Below, one piece after another: positions 35,936 to 46,050 of a stretch of 64,000 nucleotides of DNA (the stretch's first letter is position 1; each line of letters starts with the position of its first letter). The notes beneath the pieces are model-generated. The model had not been told where the DNA came from and ran no database searches. It saw nothing but the letters and a program-made list of their open reading frames with translations. Source of the stretch: Archivesica marissinica (taxonomy: Eukaryota > Mollusca > Bivalvia > Venerida > Vesicomyidae); NCBI GenBank assembly GCA_014843695.1, contig CM026386.1, positions 88,493,293-88,557,292 of the forward strand, in the 5' to 3' direction. Position numbers and translations under genes: made by a program.

Positions 35936-37129
35936 GCGGGAGGTAGACGCTTCGCACCTAGTCAGGGGTTAATTCTGATATGGCCTGTTGGTGAGCCGCC
36001 ATCTAGCTAAGTAATGGTTACCGATTGCCTACAGCCTGGCACAAGGCATACACGCATAGGATACAGGAAGTACTAATGTTCATTAAAAGAGGTTTCTCAT
36101 AAGTCAGAAATGGCTGGCCCCTTTAAATAGGGGTGACACTATTATAAACAAACACACACTAAAGTGCCTACATCGGTTTCAAGAACTATGGACATGCAGA
36201 GATGTGAATAATTGTATACTATGCAATGTTGTTTTGTGATTTTGACATTCGAATGATCATCGGAACGAATACTCGAGTATTCACTGTTTACTTTAAATTT
36301 CCAATTCACACATTTTCTGCTTTCTGTTTTTAACGCTGTGACGTAGAAGCTTTTCTGATTGAAAACGATGGCTTGATAGAACATATATACATAACGTCTA
36401 CTGTTATTGATTTGAAATGATAGGGCTTAGCCTCTATTTAGAAACAGTGAACATTCAGTTGGGGGACAACTTTCAGCATTTCTAACCATTGTGGACGTAA
36501 AAAGCATGTGTCATTAACAATAACTATGGTTTGTGTTGGTTGTTCACTAACTATACAGAATCAAAGTAGTGTACGTGGTGGGTGGGTCCGAGAAACTAAG
36601 ATTTCTCTGTATGGGAACGAGGAATTTAATGTTTCAACAAATTTACATTGCAACGCAATCTCTTTTGATTGGATTCGGATGGAACCTACCTTGCTGGAAC
36701 ATCCAAACATGTCTCTGTGATTTGTGCCACTTTCGGATATGTGTATTAATTTCGAACCCGCCATTATATGGGTTCTAAGGCGTTTTATAATCTAAGAAGT
36801 TTAATTTCATGTAAATGACCTTCTCATTTAAAGCAATTAGTAGCACCTGCAACTATGAGCAACTTGTGATCACCAGGTTGTGTTAATTGGAGCCTGATGA
36901 TAGTATAAAATATTACACTCTTTATAAAACGTTACACAATATGTTCCATGAATGAAACGCAGCTCTTCACAAAGCATGATTAGAAAGAATAGAAAGAAAA
37001 TGTCGTAACATATCAGATATCAGTGCAGCCGTCGTTCCGGAAGTAAACCTATCCGTTGTAATATGTAATAATTATGTTTGTGTTTTGTTTTTTTTAGCTA
37101 CAATTCCACCGATATGATAGGTTAGCGAC
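35936..37129. other. Unassigned; left part may be the body of a SINE
   Basis: 35936-36130 follows the last tRNA-like unit without a break and may be the rest of the element that gave rise to the satellite. Beyond it I see only AT-rich sequence with short frames lacking any recognisable domain. Confidence 0.35.
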
Positions 37130-37164
37130 TCTCCGGTTGTTATTGGTTCAGGAAGACCCGGGAG

Positions 37165-37455
37165 CCCATTAAGACAGTATATCTGACAGGAGCGGGTATC
37201 CTAGTAGAACATGGATCGCAGGTTCGATCCCCCGTCTGACACTATTACAATTAACAGTCTTTCGGATGGGACTTTAAACCGAGCTCTAGTGTCGGTGCTT
37301 TACATCGTGCACATAAAATAACCAGAGGAGACACTGGAATGGGTTTCTGTCTGTGTCATTGCACTATCATCCATCAATCTAAAATGATTAATCTCTTTAG
37401 GATGCGTCGCTCATATGGGAAACCGGTAGCGACGATAAAAATAAACGTAAAACAC
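37165..37455 (+). mobile_element. tRNA-derived SINE (family 2), degraded head
   Basis: B-box-like gcaggttcgatcccccgtct, then cagtctttcggatgggactt, gtcggtgctttacatcgtgc and ataaccagaggagacactgg. It ends in a tail with an inverted repeat: gcgtcgct, catatgggaaaccggt, agcgacg, then ataaaaataaacg. The A box is not intact. The same element lies inverted at 39190-39495. Confidence 0.75.
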
Positions 37456-38157
37456 ACTCCTAGTAGAATCACCGATCTTTCACAATCCATCAGGATAACA
37501 CCAGTACATGAAATAATTAGACACTAACAGTAGCATCGAACCTGTAGCGCTGAGGGGCATGTTATTTGATGTCAAAAACCATAACCACTCTGCCACGGGG
37601 ACTACGTCGTTGGTGTTACAATAAAAACACTTGATGGATTGGTAGGTAGAATACCGCATCTATAATTCGTGTATATGTCAGAGTATCAAGAAGTAAATCA
37701 CATGGATCAATGCCCGTTATTAAATACCAACACATTTAACAGGTATGTCAGTCTTATTTCACTAAGTTATAAAGGGACAAATATCAAACTAAGGTTCATT
37801 ATCTTACAACATGAAATATCAAATATGATATATATTACCAGCATATGTATAGCATAATCCATATATAAGTAACACAATCTGGAGTTCCATACTAGTTAAT
37901 TTGTTTAAATGGGTTGACATAAATTGATAACGTTTTACATGTAGGTATGCATATTCCATACTATCTAAACTTCTTTGTCGCTGGTACCCACACCAAACAG
38001 TACACATAGATTGTATTCAATGCAACCTTTACATCAGTGATTTAACGTTTGAACGGTTTTGTTGATACACTATTGGAAATAATCTGCTTTAGGAGTATAT
38101 GACCGGGTACATACTTACTTAAACATCATTGAAAAGAACTGGTATATATATACAATG
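37456..38157. other. Unassigned spacer
   Basis: AT-rich, with no supportable gene or repeat. Confidence 0.45.
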
Positions 38158-38159
38158 TA

Positions 38160-39044
38160 CAGTAAAAACCCTCTATGCGACCACCCCGATGTCGAGACCA
38201 CCCCGCTATTGCGAACGATGTTTTTCAGAACGGAATATTTCACTATATATGTCAATGGTCGTTGACCCAGATAACCAGACCACCCCGTTATTCCGTAATA
38301 CGACCAGTTAATTCTGACAAATGTCATTAATCCTATGCTAATTGAACCCCTAATACGACCGCGGGAAATTTTCTCACTTTCATCGATCGCACGACATGAT
38401 AAAACATTTTTAATTATGTCCCAGTTTTATGACAATTAAGCGACCACTTTATGGTATCGGTCAAGGTTAAGTGAGATAAACACGGAAGTGTTGATTATAA
38501 ATGATTGCATTTGATTGTTTTTAATCTTTTGTATATTGTCTGGAGTACAAACTGTTGCTAAAGTCCAAGATGAGATCGAGAAACAATCCGTGAATATGAA
38601 GTGTTTAAATAAGCTGTCAACCCTTGAACGTTTTTTAAAATAATGAATGATTGATGATGATATGTACTTTTCAAGGAAACTACTGTGCTGGTATACATCA
38701 CAATAATTATAATAAATGAAAACAAGAAAATAAATTCTGAAAATAAATGGATTAACTCATTTACATTGTACTTTATTTTATTATTAATTAATTGTGATAT
38801 ACAGTTGTCTATGAATGGATTTCAGAAGTACAATCCTAAACCATAGAAACAACCAACTCTTCTGTAATTAAAACAGAAATCAAGGAAAATAACCCCAAGA
38901 AATGATCATGTGTGAAAGTACATTGTACATGTAGTAAAATGACATAATTTGGTCTTCTTGACCAAACTCGATAAAGAGACCACCCCGCTAATAAGACCAC
39001 TTTTTGGAAGTCCCATAGGTGGTCTTATTATAGGGGTTTTACTG
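38160..39044. mobile_element. Non-autonomous pogo/Tigger-like DNA element, 885 bp
   Basis: Flanked by TA on both sides (38158-38159 and 39045-39046). The ends are imperfect TIRs: cagtaaaaaccctctatgcg-accacc at the left, and the inverse of cagtaaaacccctataataa-gaccacc at the right. This CAGTAAAACCC-type end with TA duplication is typical of pogo-group Tc1/mariner elements. The interior repeats gaccaccccg four times (near both ends) and has no transposase. A decayed relative lies at 8890-9235. Confidence 0.78.
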
Positions 39045-39189
39045 TAGTTGTTCTACTGTTCAGCATTGACATTACTATATAATTCCACAGGCTTGACCTA
39101 TTTACTTATCTTTTGATTGCATTTGATTTGTATATATGTTAAGGATCTCATGGATGATTAACTTCTGTTTAAACATTAATTCCCTCGTG

Positions 39190-39495
39190 TTTTTACGTTT
39201 ATTTATCGTCGCTACCGGTTACCCATATGAGCGACGCCTACCCATATGAGCGACGCCTCCTGAAGAGATCAGTCATTTTATATTTTGGATGATAGTGCAT
39301 GATACAGACAGAGACCCATTCCAGAGTCTCCTCTGGTTCTTTTACGTGCACGGTATAAAGCACAGACACGAAACCTCGGCTTAACGTCCCATCTGAAAGA
39401 CTGTTAATTTTATTAGGGTCAGACGGGGGATCGAATCTGCGATCCCTGGATTACCGGTCTAGTGTGTTACCACTGAACTACAGATCAGTCTGTGA
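39190..39495 (-). mobile_element. tRNA-derived SINE (family 2), full length
   Basis: Minus strand: A-box-like gtagttcagtggtaacacac, B-box-like cgcagattcgatcccccgtc, cagtctttcagatgggacgt, taagccgaggt, gtgctttataccgtgcacgt and aaaagaaccagaggagactc. The tail carries gcgtcgctcatatgggta, present twice in tandem here, then accggtagcgacgataaata. Same family as 37165-37455, in opposite orientation. Confidence 0.8.
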
Positions 39496-39762
39496 GTTCT
39501 CTCGTAGTTTAAATTATTATTTTTTATTATGATATTTACGCATGGATAACAAACTAAAGGATATACTGTTACCAGACTAAATTTGTATATACCCCTTTTT
39601 TCTTCTTTTTTTTTTGGTGAAGCCAGAGACTTCGTTTATGTTTCCTCCCTTCATATACATGCATACTACAGATTAACAATTATATAATATACCTCACTAC
39701 ATAGCTAAACTATATAATAAATGTACACAATTAATGTTGTAAAAAATAATCGTTTAGTTTAT

Positions 39763-39985
39763 ACACATTTATTTTAGCTCGATTGCGAAACAAGTTCTTA
39801 TAACTTATACTAATCATTCTCGAGACCTCATTCCTGATGGAATCCATCGCCACGAGGGAGAGGCATGTGGAATTTAAATGCCTTGCCTAAGGACACAATC
39901 GTAACGGTGCCAGCGGGGCTCGAACTCCGGGCCTTTCGCACGTGAAGCGAACGCGCTACCACTGAACTATCAAGACTTCCATAAA
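39763..39985 (-). mobile_element. tRNA-derived SINE (family 1), full length
   Basis: Minus strand: A box atagttcagtggtagcgcgt (39944-39971), B box ggagttcgagcccc (39915-39928), then gtgtccttaggcaaggcatt and gaatgaggtctcgagaatga, and the shared tail agaacttgtttcgcaatcga ending in ctaaaataaa. Pol III promoter spacing is normal, so this copy looks structurally complete. Confidence 0.82.
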
Positions 39986-40019
39986 AAAATAATCGTTTAA
40001 GCATGTTATCCATTTAATT

Positions 40020-40560
40020 TTCGCATTAGTGTCCGACAAGTATTTGTGTAGAATGTAAAACTCATACTTAAACAAGGTGTATATATTAACCGTTGCAGTT
40101 CTACTCTGACTCAAGCAATAGGCTTTGTATAAACTAAAACCAAAAGTAGCAAGTATGACATTGATATAAAAATAGTCCGGTTGCGATATTTTGTATCATA
40201 TTACAATATTTCTAAGCAATAGTAAGTTGGAATTTATTCGCATCGCTTCTATTAGATGCTTCCAGGGATCGTTTACAGTAGGACATGTGATAAATACATG
40301 TTCATATGATTCCGGTACATCACAAACAGAGCAGTTAGGGGAAGCTACCATTTTCCACTTGTATCTCAGTATCGTAGACGGAAAGATTATATTCAGTAGT
40401 TTAAATCTAAACTGTTACCTTGTTGTCTTGTATATTGTTTATGAATCTGTAAATAGCTACCCAGTCGTATACTTCACCAAATTTTTCCGACCAGAATTTA
40501 TGAATATATTGTTTTGTAAATGTCTTCTTCACCAGGTATTGATAAATAAATTTATTGGAT
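40020..40560 (-). pseudogene. C-terminal fragment of a Tx1/L1-like LINE ORF2
   Basis: Minus strand reads FTKQYIHKFWSEKFGEVYDW, then after a frame change RFKLLNIIFPSTILRYKWKM and SPNCSVCDVPESYEHVFITC, a Cys/His C-terminal motif of the Tx1 group. The RT and endonuclease are missing, and the frame is broken at ~40425. It ends where the plus-strand element at 40562 begins. Confidence 0.65.
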
Positions 40561-40562
40561 GG

Positions 40563-40582
40563 ACTTCCGGTAAAATGGCGGC
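40563..40582 (+). promoter_or_regulatory. ETS-like and YY1-like sites at the element's 5' end
   Basis: acttccgg (40563-40570) is an ETS core, and aaaatggcggc (40572-40582) matches the YY1 consensus. The two sit side by side exactly where the flanking LINE relic stops. YY1 sites at the 5' edge place transcription starts in mammalian L1, so a comparable internal promoter is plausible here. Confidence 0.5.
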
Positions 40583-40919
40583 TATGGTTGAATAAAATTT
40601 GAAGGCGGAAAAATTGAAGATTTGTTCTATTTACGTGGGAAATATATACCCTAATTATCGAAACGATGACTGTAAGTTTATGTGAGAAGATGCAAACCGT
40701 TTAATGCAGTTCATAAGTCGGAAAAGGGAAAGTATTAACTTTATCTAGAACTGATATGAGTGAGCCATCAACACAAAGAAAACACACTGAAAAGATTTCA
40801 ACATTCCATAGCACTGTATTGTGATCGATACAGGTGTGCTGGCTTGAGTATATGTCAATATATTGATCGTTTTGTGAGGTTTCAATCCTGAAAAGCTTTA
40901 TTGAACAATATTTGTTGCA

Positions 40920-41874
40920 ATGTCCGTGTCACATGGGGCCAGTGCACTTCCTGGCACACCGGGTCCGGATCCAGACAGAAAACGCACCTATTCTGAAATT
41001 GTTAGCCCTAGCGAACAAGCAGGCAGCGACCACGCCAACGTGCCTTCTCCAACACGTTGGAAGCCCGGATCCCCTAACACAACAGCGGACAATATTAGCC
41101 AGGGTGTACATTTTATCCCGGACCAAACCTTCGATCTAACACAGCTGGTTCACGCTGCAGTTTCTAGTGACACTGTGATCAACGCACTCACAACAACAAT
41201 GGTCCCTATGATTCAGGCGATTGTAAATAAGGCGTTGGAGCCATTATCTGAGAGATCCTCCTCAAATTCCAATGAAATTCAAAAATTAAAACAGGTTTTA
41301 GAGGCAAGATTGCAAAAACAGGATTGTATTATTGAAAACCTCAAAAGTGAAAATAAAGAGCTGTGGGCTAGGCTGAGGTCCTCAGATCAGGACATGGATT
41401 CAACGAATATCCACCTGGATGAATTAGAGCAGTATGTGCGTCGGACAACATTAAGATTCCATGGTGTCCCCTTACAATATGGCAAAAGTACAGATGACCT
41501 AGTTATAGACATATGCAATAACAAAATAGGTATCAAGCCTGAGATCAAAGCAGACGATATAAACAGGTCGCATACAATCGGGAAAGATAAAAATGGAAAG
41601 TGTCAAATTATATGCAAATTCAAAAACTGGAAAATAAAAAACGCAGTTTATATGAACAAAAAAAAATCTTAAGCGAGGTAACACCGACAACTATAAAGTG
41701 TTCGTCTCAGAAGATTTGACCCGGAGGAGACAGGCTATTATTCAGCAGTTAAACCAGGCACGCTTCGAAAATAGAATCCATTCGTACTGGACCACTGATG
41801 GCAGAATTTTTGCTAAACAAACAGAGACTGGGAGAAAACAGTTTATCAGATCCTTAGAAGACATCAATCCCTAA
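40920..41874 (+). pseudogene. LINE ORF1 protein (coiled coil, RRM-like, C-terminal domain), one frameshift
   Basis: Starts at an ATG. Residues ~1-60 are Pro/Ser-rich and disordered. About 105-170 is a coiled coil (IQKLKQVLEARLQKQDCIIE and onwards). About 170-250 is the RNA-binding RRM-like core (EQYVRRTTLRFHGVP, DDINRSHTIGK). In a run of nine A's at 41660-41668 the frame shifts; dropping one A continues NYKVFVSEDLTRRRQAI and YWTTDGRIFAKQTETGRKQF to a stop at 41872-41874, as in the C-terminal domain of L1-type ORF1p. Such proteins bind element RNA and form the ribonucleoprotein. The A-run may be a mutation, a sequencing error or (less likely) a slippery site. Confidence 0.78.
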
Positions 41875-41995
41875 AACAATACTATGTGCCTATAAACAGT
41901 GATAAAACAATACTATTGCCTATAAACAGTGATAAAACAATACTAGGTGCCTATAAACAGTGATAAAACAATATTATGTGCTTATAAACAGTGAT
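41873..41995. repeat. 31-bp minisatellite, 4 copies, at the ORF1 stop
   Basis: Four tandem copies of aaaacaatactatgtgccta-taaacagtgat begin inside the stop codon of ORF1 and run into the 3' region. Short arrays after ORF1 are common places of length change in LINEs. Confidence 0.92.
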
Positions 41996-42689
41996 GAAAC
42001 CCGTGCAAGATAATATCATGCAACCGGTAATTGACACAAATTATGTGTCTTTTTTATACATGTATATACATACACGTGCATTGGGGTTTATGCTCTATTT
42101 TTGCACGGTCACATCTATACTTATAAAATGTGTATGTCATATCATGTGTACTTCGACCTGTATACCTGGTATACACACTAACACTTTTAAACCACACGGT
42201 CATCGTTTACATTTAAAGGCCTGCAGTTTGACCCCGTCCAATTGTAAAGATTTATACTTTACTACCTGTTCCATGTGATTAGTGGCTTGTATCAACAATG
42301 TAGCAGTACATTCAGTATAATTTGGCGTATGTAGGTATTTTCTAACGGTTAATATGCACGATCACTGTGAGCTGAGAATTAGTCAAAATGAGGCCCTGAC
42401 AATTTAAGTAAACGTATATTATTGATTGTAAAGAAAATTGATAGTTATGAGTATTCAAACTACATAATCCAGATCAGCCCAGGGACATAGATTACATGTT
42501 ATGTAGGGGCCTCATCAGCCGTAGCGTAATCACTGAGACTGATAATTTGTATGCATGTATATAATATATGTGTATGGGCCGGAGGCCTTGAATTACGAAT
42601 AAACTGTTAAACTGATCAGGATCTATGTTGTGTGTAAGGTCGGAGTTTCGTCACTTTCATATTCTGTTCTGTCACTTTCATGTATCATC

Positions 42690-44200
42690 TGGTTTAAAAA
42701 GGCCGCCAGATTAAGTGTGAAAATAATGCCTGTTTATACCTTGCCCAAATGTTGGATTTGAACTGGAGCGTACAGCGGAGTCTTGTATTATTCTTGACTT
42801 GCACTGTCTCATTCCATTGACATATTGCCAAATTTGAGCGTATAGTGTAGTGAAGAGCAGAGAAGGTTCCGATACGTTTGTCATGGAAAACATTCAAGCT
42901 GTTGTTGAATGATTCCACGCTACTAGTTTCCATGTGGTAGATATAAGTTTGCGCTTCCTTATAAACATAGCATTTTCTAACACATGACAGCAACAGTTCT
43001 ACAGCAACAGGACTTGTAAGTATTTGACGGCTGGGGATATAGTTGGGATCTATTTTACACTGAGACTCGGGTGAACAGTCTGTGTGGTCATTTTGGTAAT
43101 GTTTGACAATACATTCCATTTTTGTTCGAAGTATGGATTGGTCACCATTGCAATTACGCATAGCATATTGCATATGTGTTTTGACCGGCCCAACTTTGTC
43201 GGAAAGTTGAATGGACCAGGTTTTGCCCTCTCGGCATTTTGCACCACTTGATATCTGTTTCAGTTGCTTTTCAAGGGATACGGATGCATGCCATGTGTCA
43301 TATTGATTTACTGTACGTTGCTGATTTTCTCTGATATATTTGCTAACACTTGTATTACGATCGTGATCATGGCGTCGAACATTAATTTGTTTTGTTTCAA
43401 GGTGGGCATATATTCTTTTTGTGCCCAGAAGCTCATGTCGCTGTGCACATGGGTCGTCAGCACGGCTGACTATTTCGTGATGTATTACTTGTTTAGTATT
43501 ATACCCAAGACAGGCAACGTCAGTGAACTTGGAGTTTCGCCGAGTACTGTGCCGTGCATCTGTTACCAAGTCTATTGAGCTATCATGTCAGTTTAACTGA
43601 AGCTCTTCGGTTAGAGCAATATCACAGGATGACCGTCTTTCTTCGCTAATATGATCAGACGTGAGTTTTAGATAAGCTTTAGTCGTTCGAGATCCAAGCG
43701 TTTGCAGTCCAATTGTAGAAATGAATCTATCCATCTGTGATGGTAGCATGCCACTTGTGATATAGCCATGAAACATTCGTAACGTGACTAAATTCTTTCC
43801 ATTAGATAGTTCAAGTGATGATTTCCAAACAGACTTAAATTGGCATTGGTCACATGTTACAATGAATTGTTTGCCAAAGTCAATACTATTAGTCGCCTTC
43901 AATGTCAACCTGAAATCACAAGTACCGCTATGTCTGTATGAAATGTCTGAGAAGTTCTGCACAGCAGTTTGTGTTGTAATAACGAGATTCTCATCGTACG
44001 ACTGCAAAGTACATTCATTGTGGTCATCTACTGGGGCAGGATGGCTATTCTCTTCCGACAATAGGCTCTCTTTGTATTTTGTAACTATTATATTGAGTAC
44101 ATCAAGCGTATTAGGTTTATCGTTCTTTTTACGTCTCAAAGCGAGATCAATACATTTTAGATCACTTCGGAATTGTTCGTATTCAGATTTATTGCCAAAA
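42690..44200 (-). pseudogene. DDE-type DNA transposase, one in-frame stop
   Basis: One reading frame runs from ~44198 to 42694 (about 500 codons), interrupted only by a TGA at 43588-43590. The N-terminal half has a CDQC pair (FIVTCDQCQFKSVWKSSL) and a helical region (GYITSGMLPSQMDRFISTIG). The C-terminal half has VTDARHSTRRNSKFTDV, HDHDRNTSVSKYIRENQ, NQYDTWHASVSLEKQLK, YAMRNCNGD and VESFNNSLNVFHDKRI. The Asp of VTDARHS, the Asp of HDRN and the Glu of VESFNN are candidate catalytic residues. Related proteins are widespread in invertebrate genomes; the superfamily (Kolobok-like is one option) is uncertain. TIRs were not found. Confidence 0.6.
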
Positions 44201-45088
44201 TAAGTTCATATTAAAACGCTGTTTACTCATTTTTGAGCTAATATCAATTTAAGAATTGGATTGAAAAAGGTTTACTCAATAGTCAGTAACCAACTAGTTC
44301 ATTAAAAAAAATGCAGACAACTTGCATGTACACACAGAGACGGTGTGACAAAGAATATGCAATCACTTATTTATTAATAATAAACCATAGAATATACTGT
44401 AGCGAAGAAAGATACTTTAAATCTAAAATAGTGTACACACTAGCATGTAGGAGCAGTAATACAATAATACATTATATCTAATCACAGTATTAGAAAATCA
44501 AAGGTTTTCAAGATTGAAAATACTAAAGCTATAGCTGACTGAACTCGCGCTAAGTAGGCCTACTCTATAGACTAGATTAGTCATACGTACAGCCAAGCAT
44601 GTGAGAGCGAAATTCACGTGGAATTGGCGTGTCAACTGCTAGTGTCATTTCTATACATGTATAATGTGCGCTATGGTTGTGATCTGTGCAATCTAATTCA
44701 AAATTCAGTTCATGTTTTGACCTAATCAAATATGTATGTATATAATATGTATGTATTTATATGAATAAACTATATGTGTTCATTATATGGTAACCTTCGT
44801 ACTTCATTTAATTATATATCTACAGTATTATTCGCAAGTTTTCTGTTATATTTTAAATATTTCTCTGTGTCAGTGTGTGTTTACCGATATTGATGCTACA
44901 TAATAATCACAGTGAATGCTATGAGTACATGTAAAATATTATAATTATAATCTCTTGAACATACGAGTATTACACATATTCTGCCGATTTCTACAAGATG
45001 CCATTGAGTAAAATAACAATGTATGTAACTGATGAGCAGAGAAAAGAATTGCTGACTTTCTTGCAAAAATAAGAACTGGGACATAGAG
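44201..45088. other. Unassigned AT-rich spacer
   Basis: No gene or repeat family seen. It could contain one end of the transposon at 42690-44200, but I could not match terminal repeats. Confidence 0.4.
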
Positions 45089-45519
45089 ATGGAAATAGAA
45101 GAAACAGCCACCGCCATGCCCGTTGCAGAGGCTGCTTACGTACTTCCCCCTATGCCTCAGCATGCTGAAGGTGTTGCTGAGTGTCCACTGTGCTTGTGTT
45201 CCCCTTGCATAATAAATGAACAGAACAAACAACTTTGGTGGCCTGCTAATAATCGTCCACCGCATAATCTAAATTCACATGAGAGAAAACTTCTATACAG
45301 GAGGTTTTGGGCAATGCTATATATGTGTTGTATTACAAAGCACAAACTGCATTTGCAGCAACTGTCTCAGACGATTCATACAACGTAGCTATGGGAGTAC
45401 TTGTGATTCAGGTTGACAGAAAGGCAGAACGAATAGATATTGATATGGCAAACAATCATTGGGAACATGTGACCAATGCCAAATTTGAGAATTTAAGTAG
45501 TAAGTTAAAAGACACCTAA
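45089..45519 (+). pseudogene. Cys-rich ORF relic, possibly transposon-associated
   Basis: The frame at 45089 contains AECPLCLCSPCI, a CxxCxCxxC-type cluster, then NSHERKLLYRRFWAMLY. After a frame change near 45310, the reading continues AIYVLYYKAQTAFAATVSDD to a stop at 45519. I have seen this kind of Cys cluster followed by an R-K-x-x-Y-R-x-F-W block in transposon-linked proteins of invertebrates, but cannot name the family. It lies ~0.9 kb from the DDE transposase on the opposite strand, so a partnership is only a guess. Confidence 0.35.
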
Positions 45520-46050
45520 TCACAGGGAGACAGAGATAGTAAGATATAAATCACTTTTACAAGAGGGACGGAGGGTTACAACTGCATGGGCCTTTAGTTT
45601 AATCCGCTATACACGAATAACAGAGACATTTCGTACGATTTTACACGGGCATTTCGTGTGCTAAGTTAGAAATATTTATATAGCGCTTCTCGTCTCCTTT
45701 ATAACTATATGAAGAGGTTATTGCATATATTATTTAGTGTTAGTATATGATATATAATATGCGGTGATGTACATTATTACTAACTACGGCTTTCACTCAT
45801 CATTTATGTGCATTACATACTCAAAATCGGGTTAAAAAATTATGGTATTTCTGTTTATCATTACAAAACAAATTATTCTTTTTTTCCGCCTTGTTAGACA
45901 ACAAGACGATGATAATTGTTCACATTTTGTGTTACCTCTCTTTTCCTACTTCTTAGATACAATTACAGCTTAGTGTGTGTCCAGTTCTCTGCAGTTGGTA
46001 GTCGGTTGTGTCACGTCTGACCTTTTTGCCGCTATTTATAATATGTTTGG
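45520..46050. other. Unassigned; may contain the 5' leader of the LINE that follows
   Basis: AT-rich sequence without a gene. The 5' boundary of the CR1/L2-like element at 46051 is not visible. Confidence 0.35.

Larger units (their letters stand above)
40562..42620 (+). mobile_element. LINE-type element with ORF1 but no ORF2 (HAL1-like)
   Basis: Starts with a GC-richer 5' end holding ETS- and YY1-like sites and a ~350-bp leader. ORF1 (40920-41874, one frameshift) and a 31-bp minisatellite follow, then ~650 bp with no ORF2 and an aataaa at 42598-42603 after gggccggaggccttgaatta. Either the element lost ORF2 by internal deletion, or it is a genuine ORF1-only retroelement. The 3' boundary is approximate. 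Confidence 0.6.

Noticed and set aside
36142..36384. 80-codon minus-strand frame, and overlapping 60-70 codon frames at 36508-36778
   Set aside because: No domain, no splice support, and similar frames on both strands. Chance open frames in AT-rich DNA.
40191..40595. 134-codon plus-strand frame as a gene
   Set aside because: The minus strand of the same stretch encodes a Tx1-like LINE C-terminus with its Cys/His motif, which explains the sequence better.
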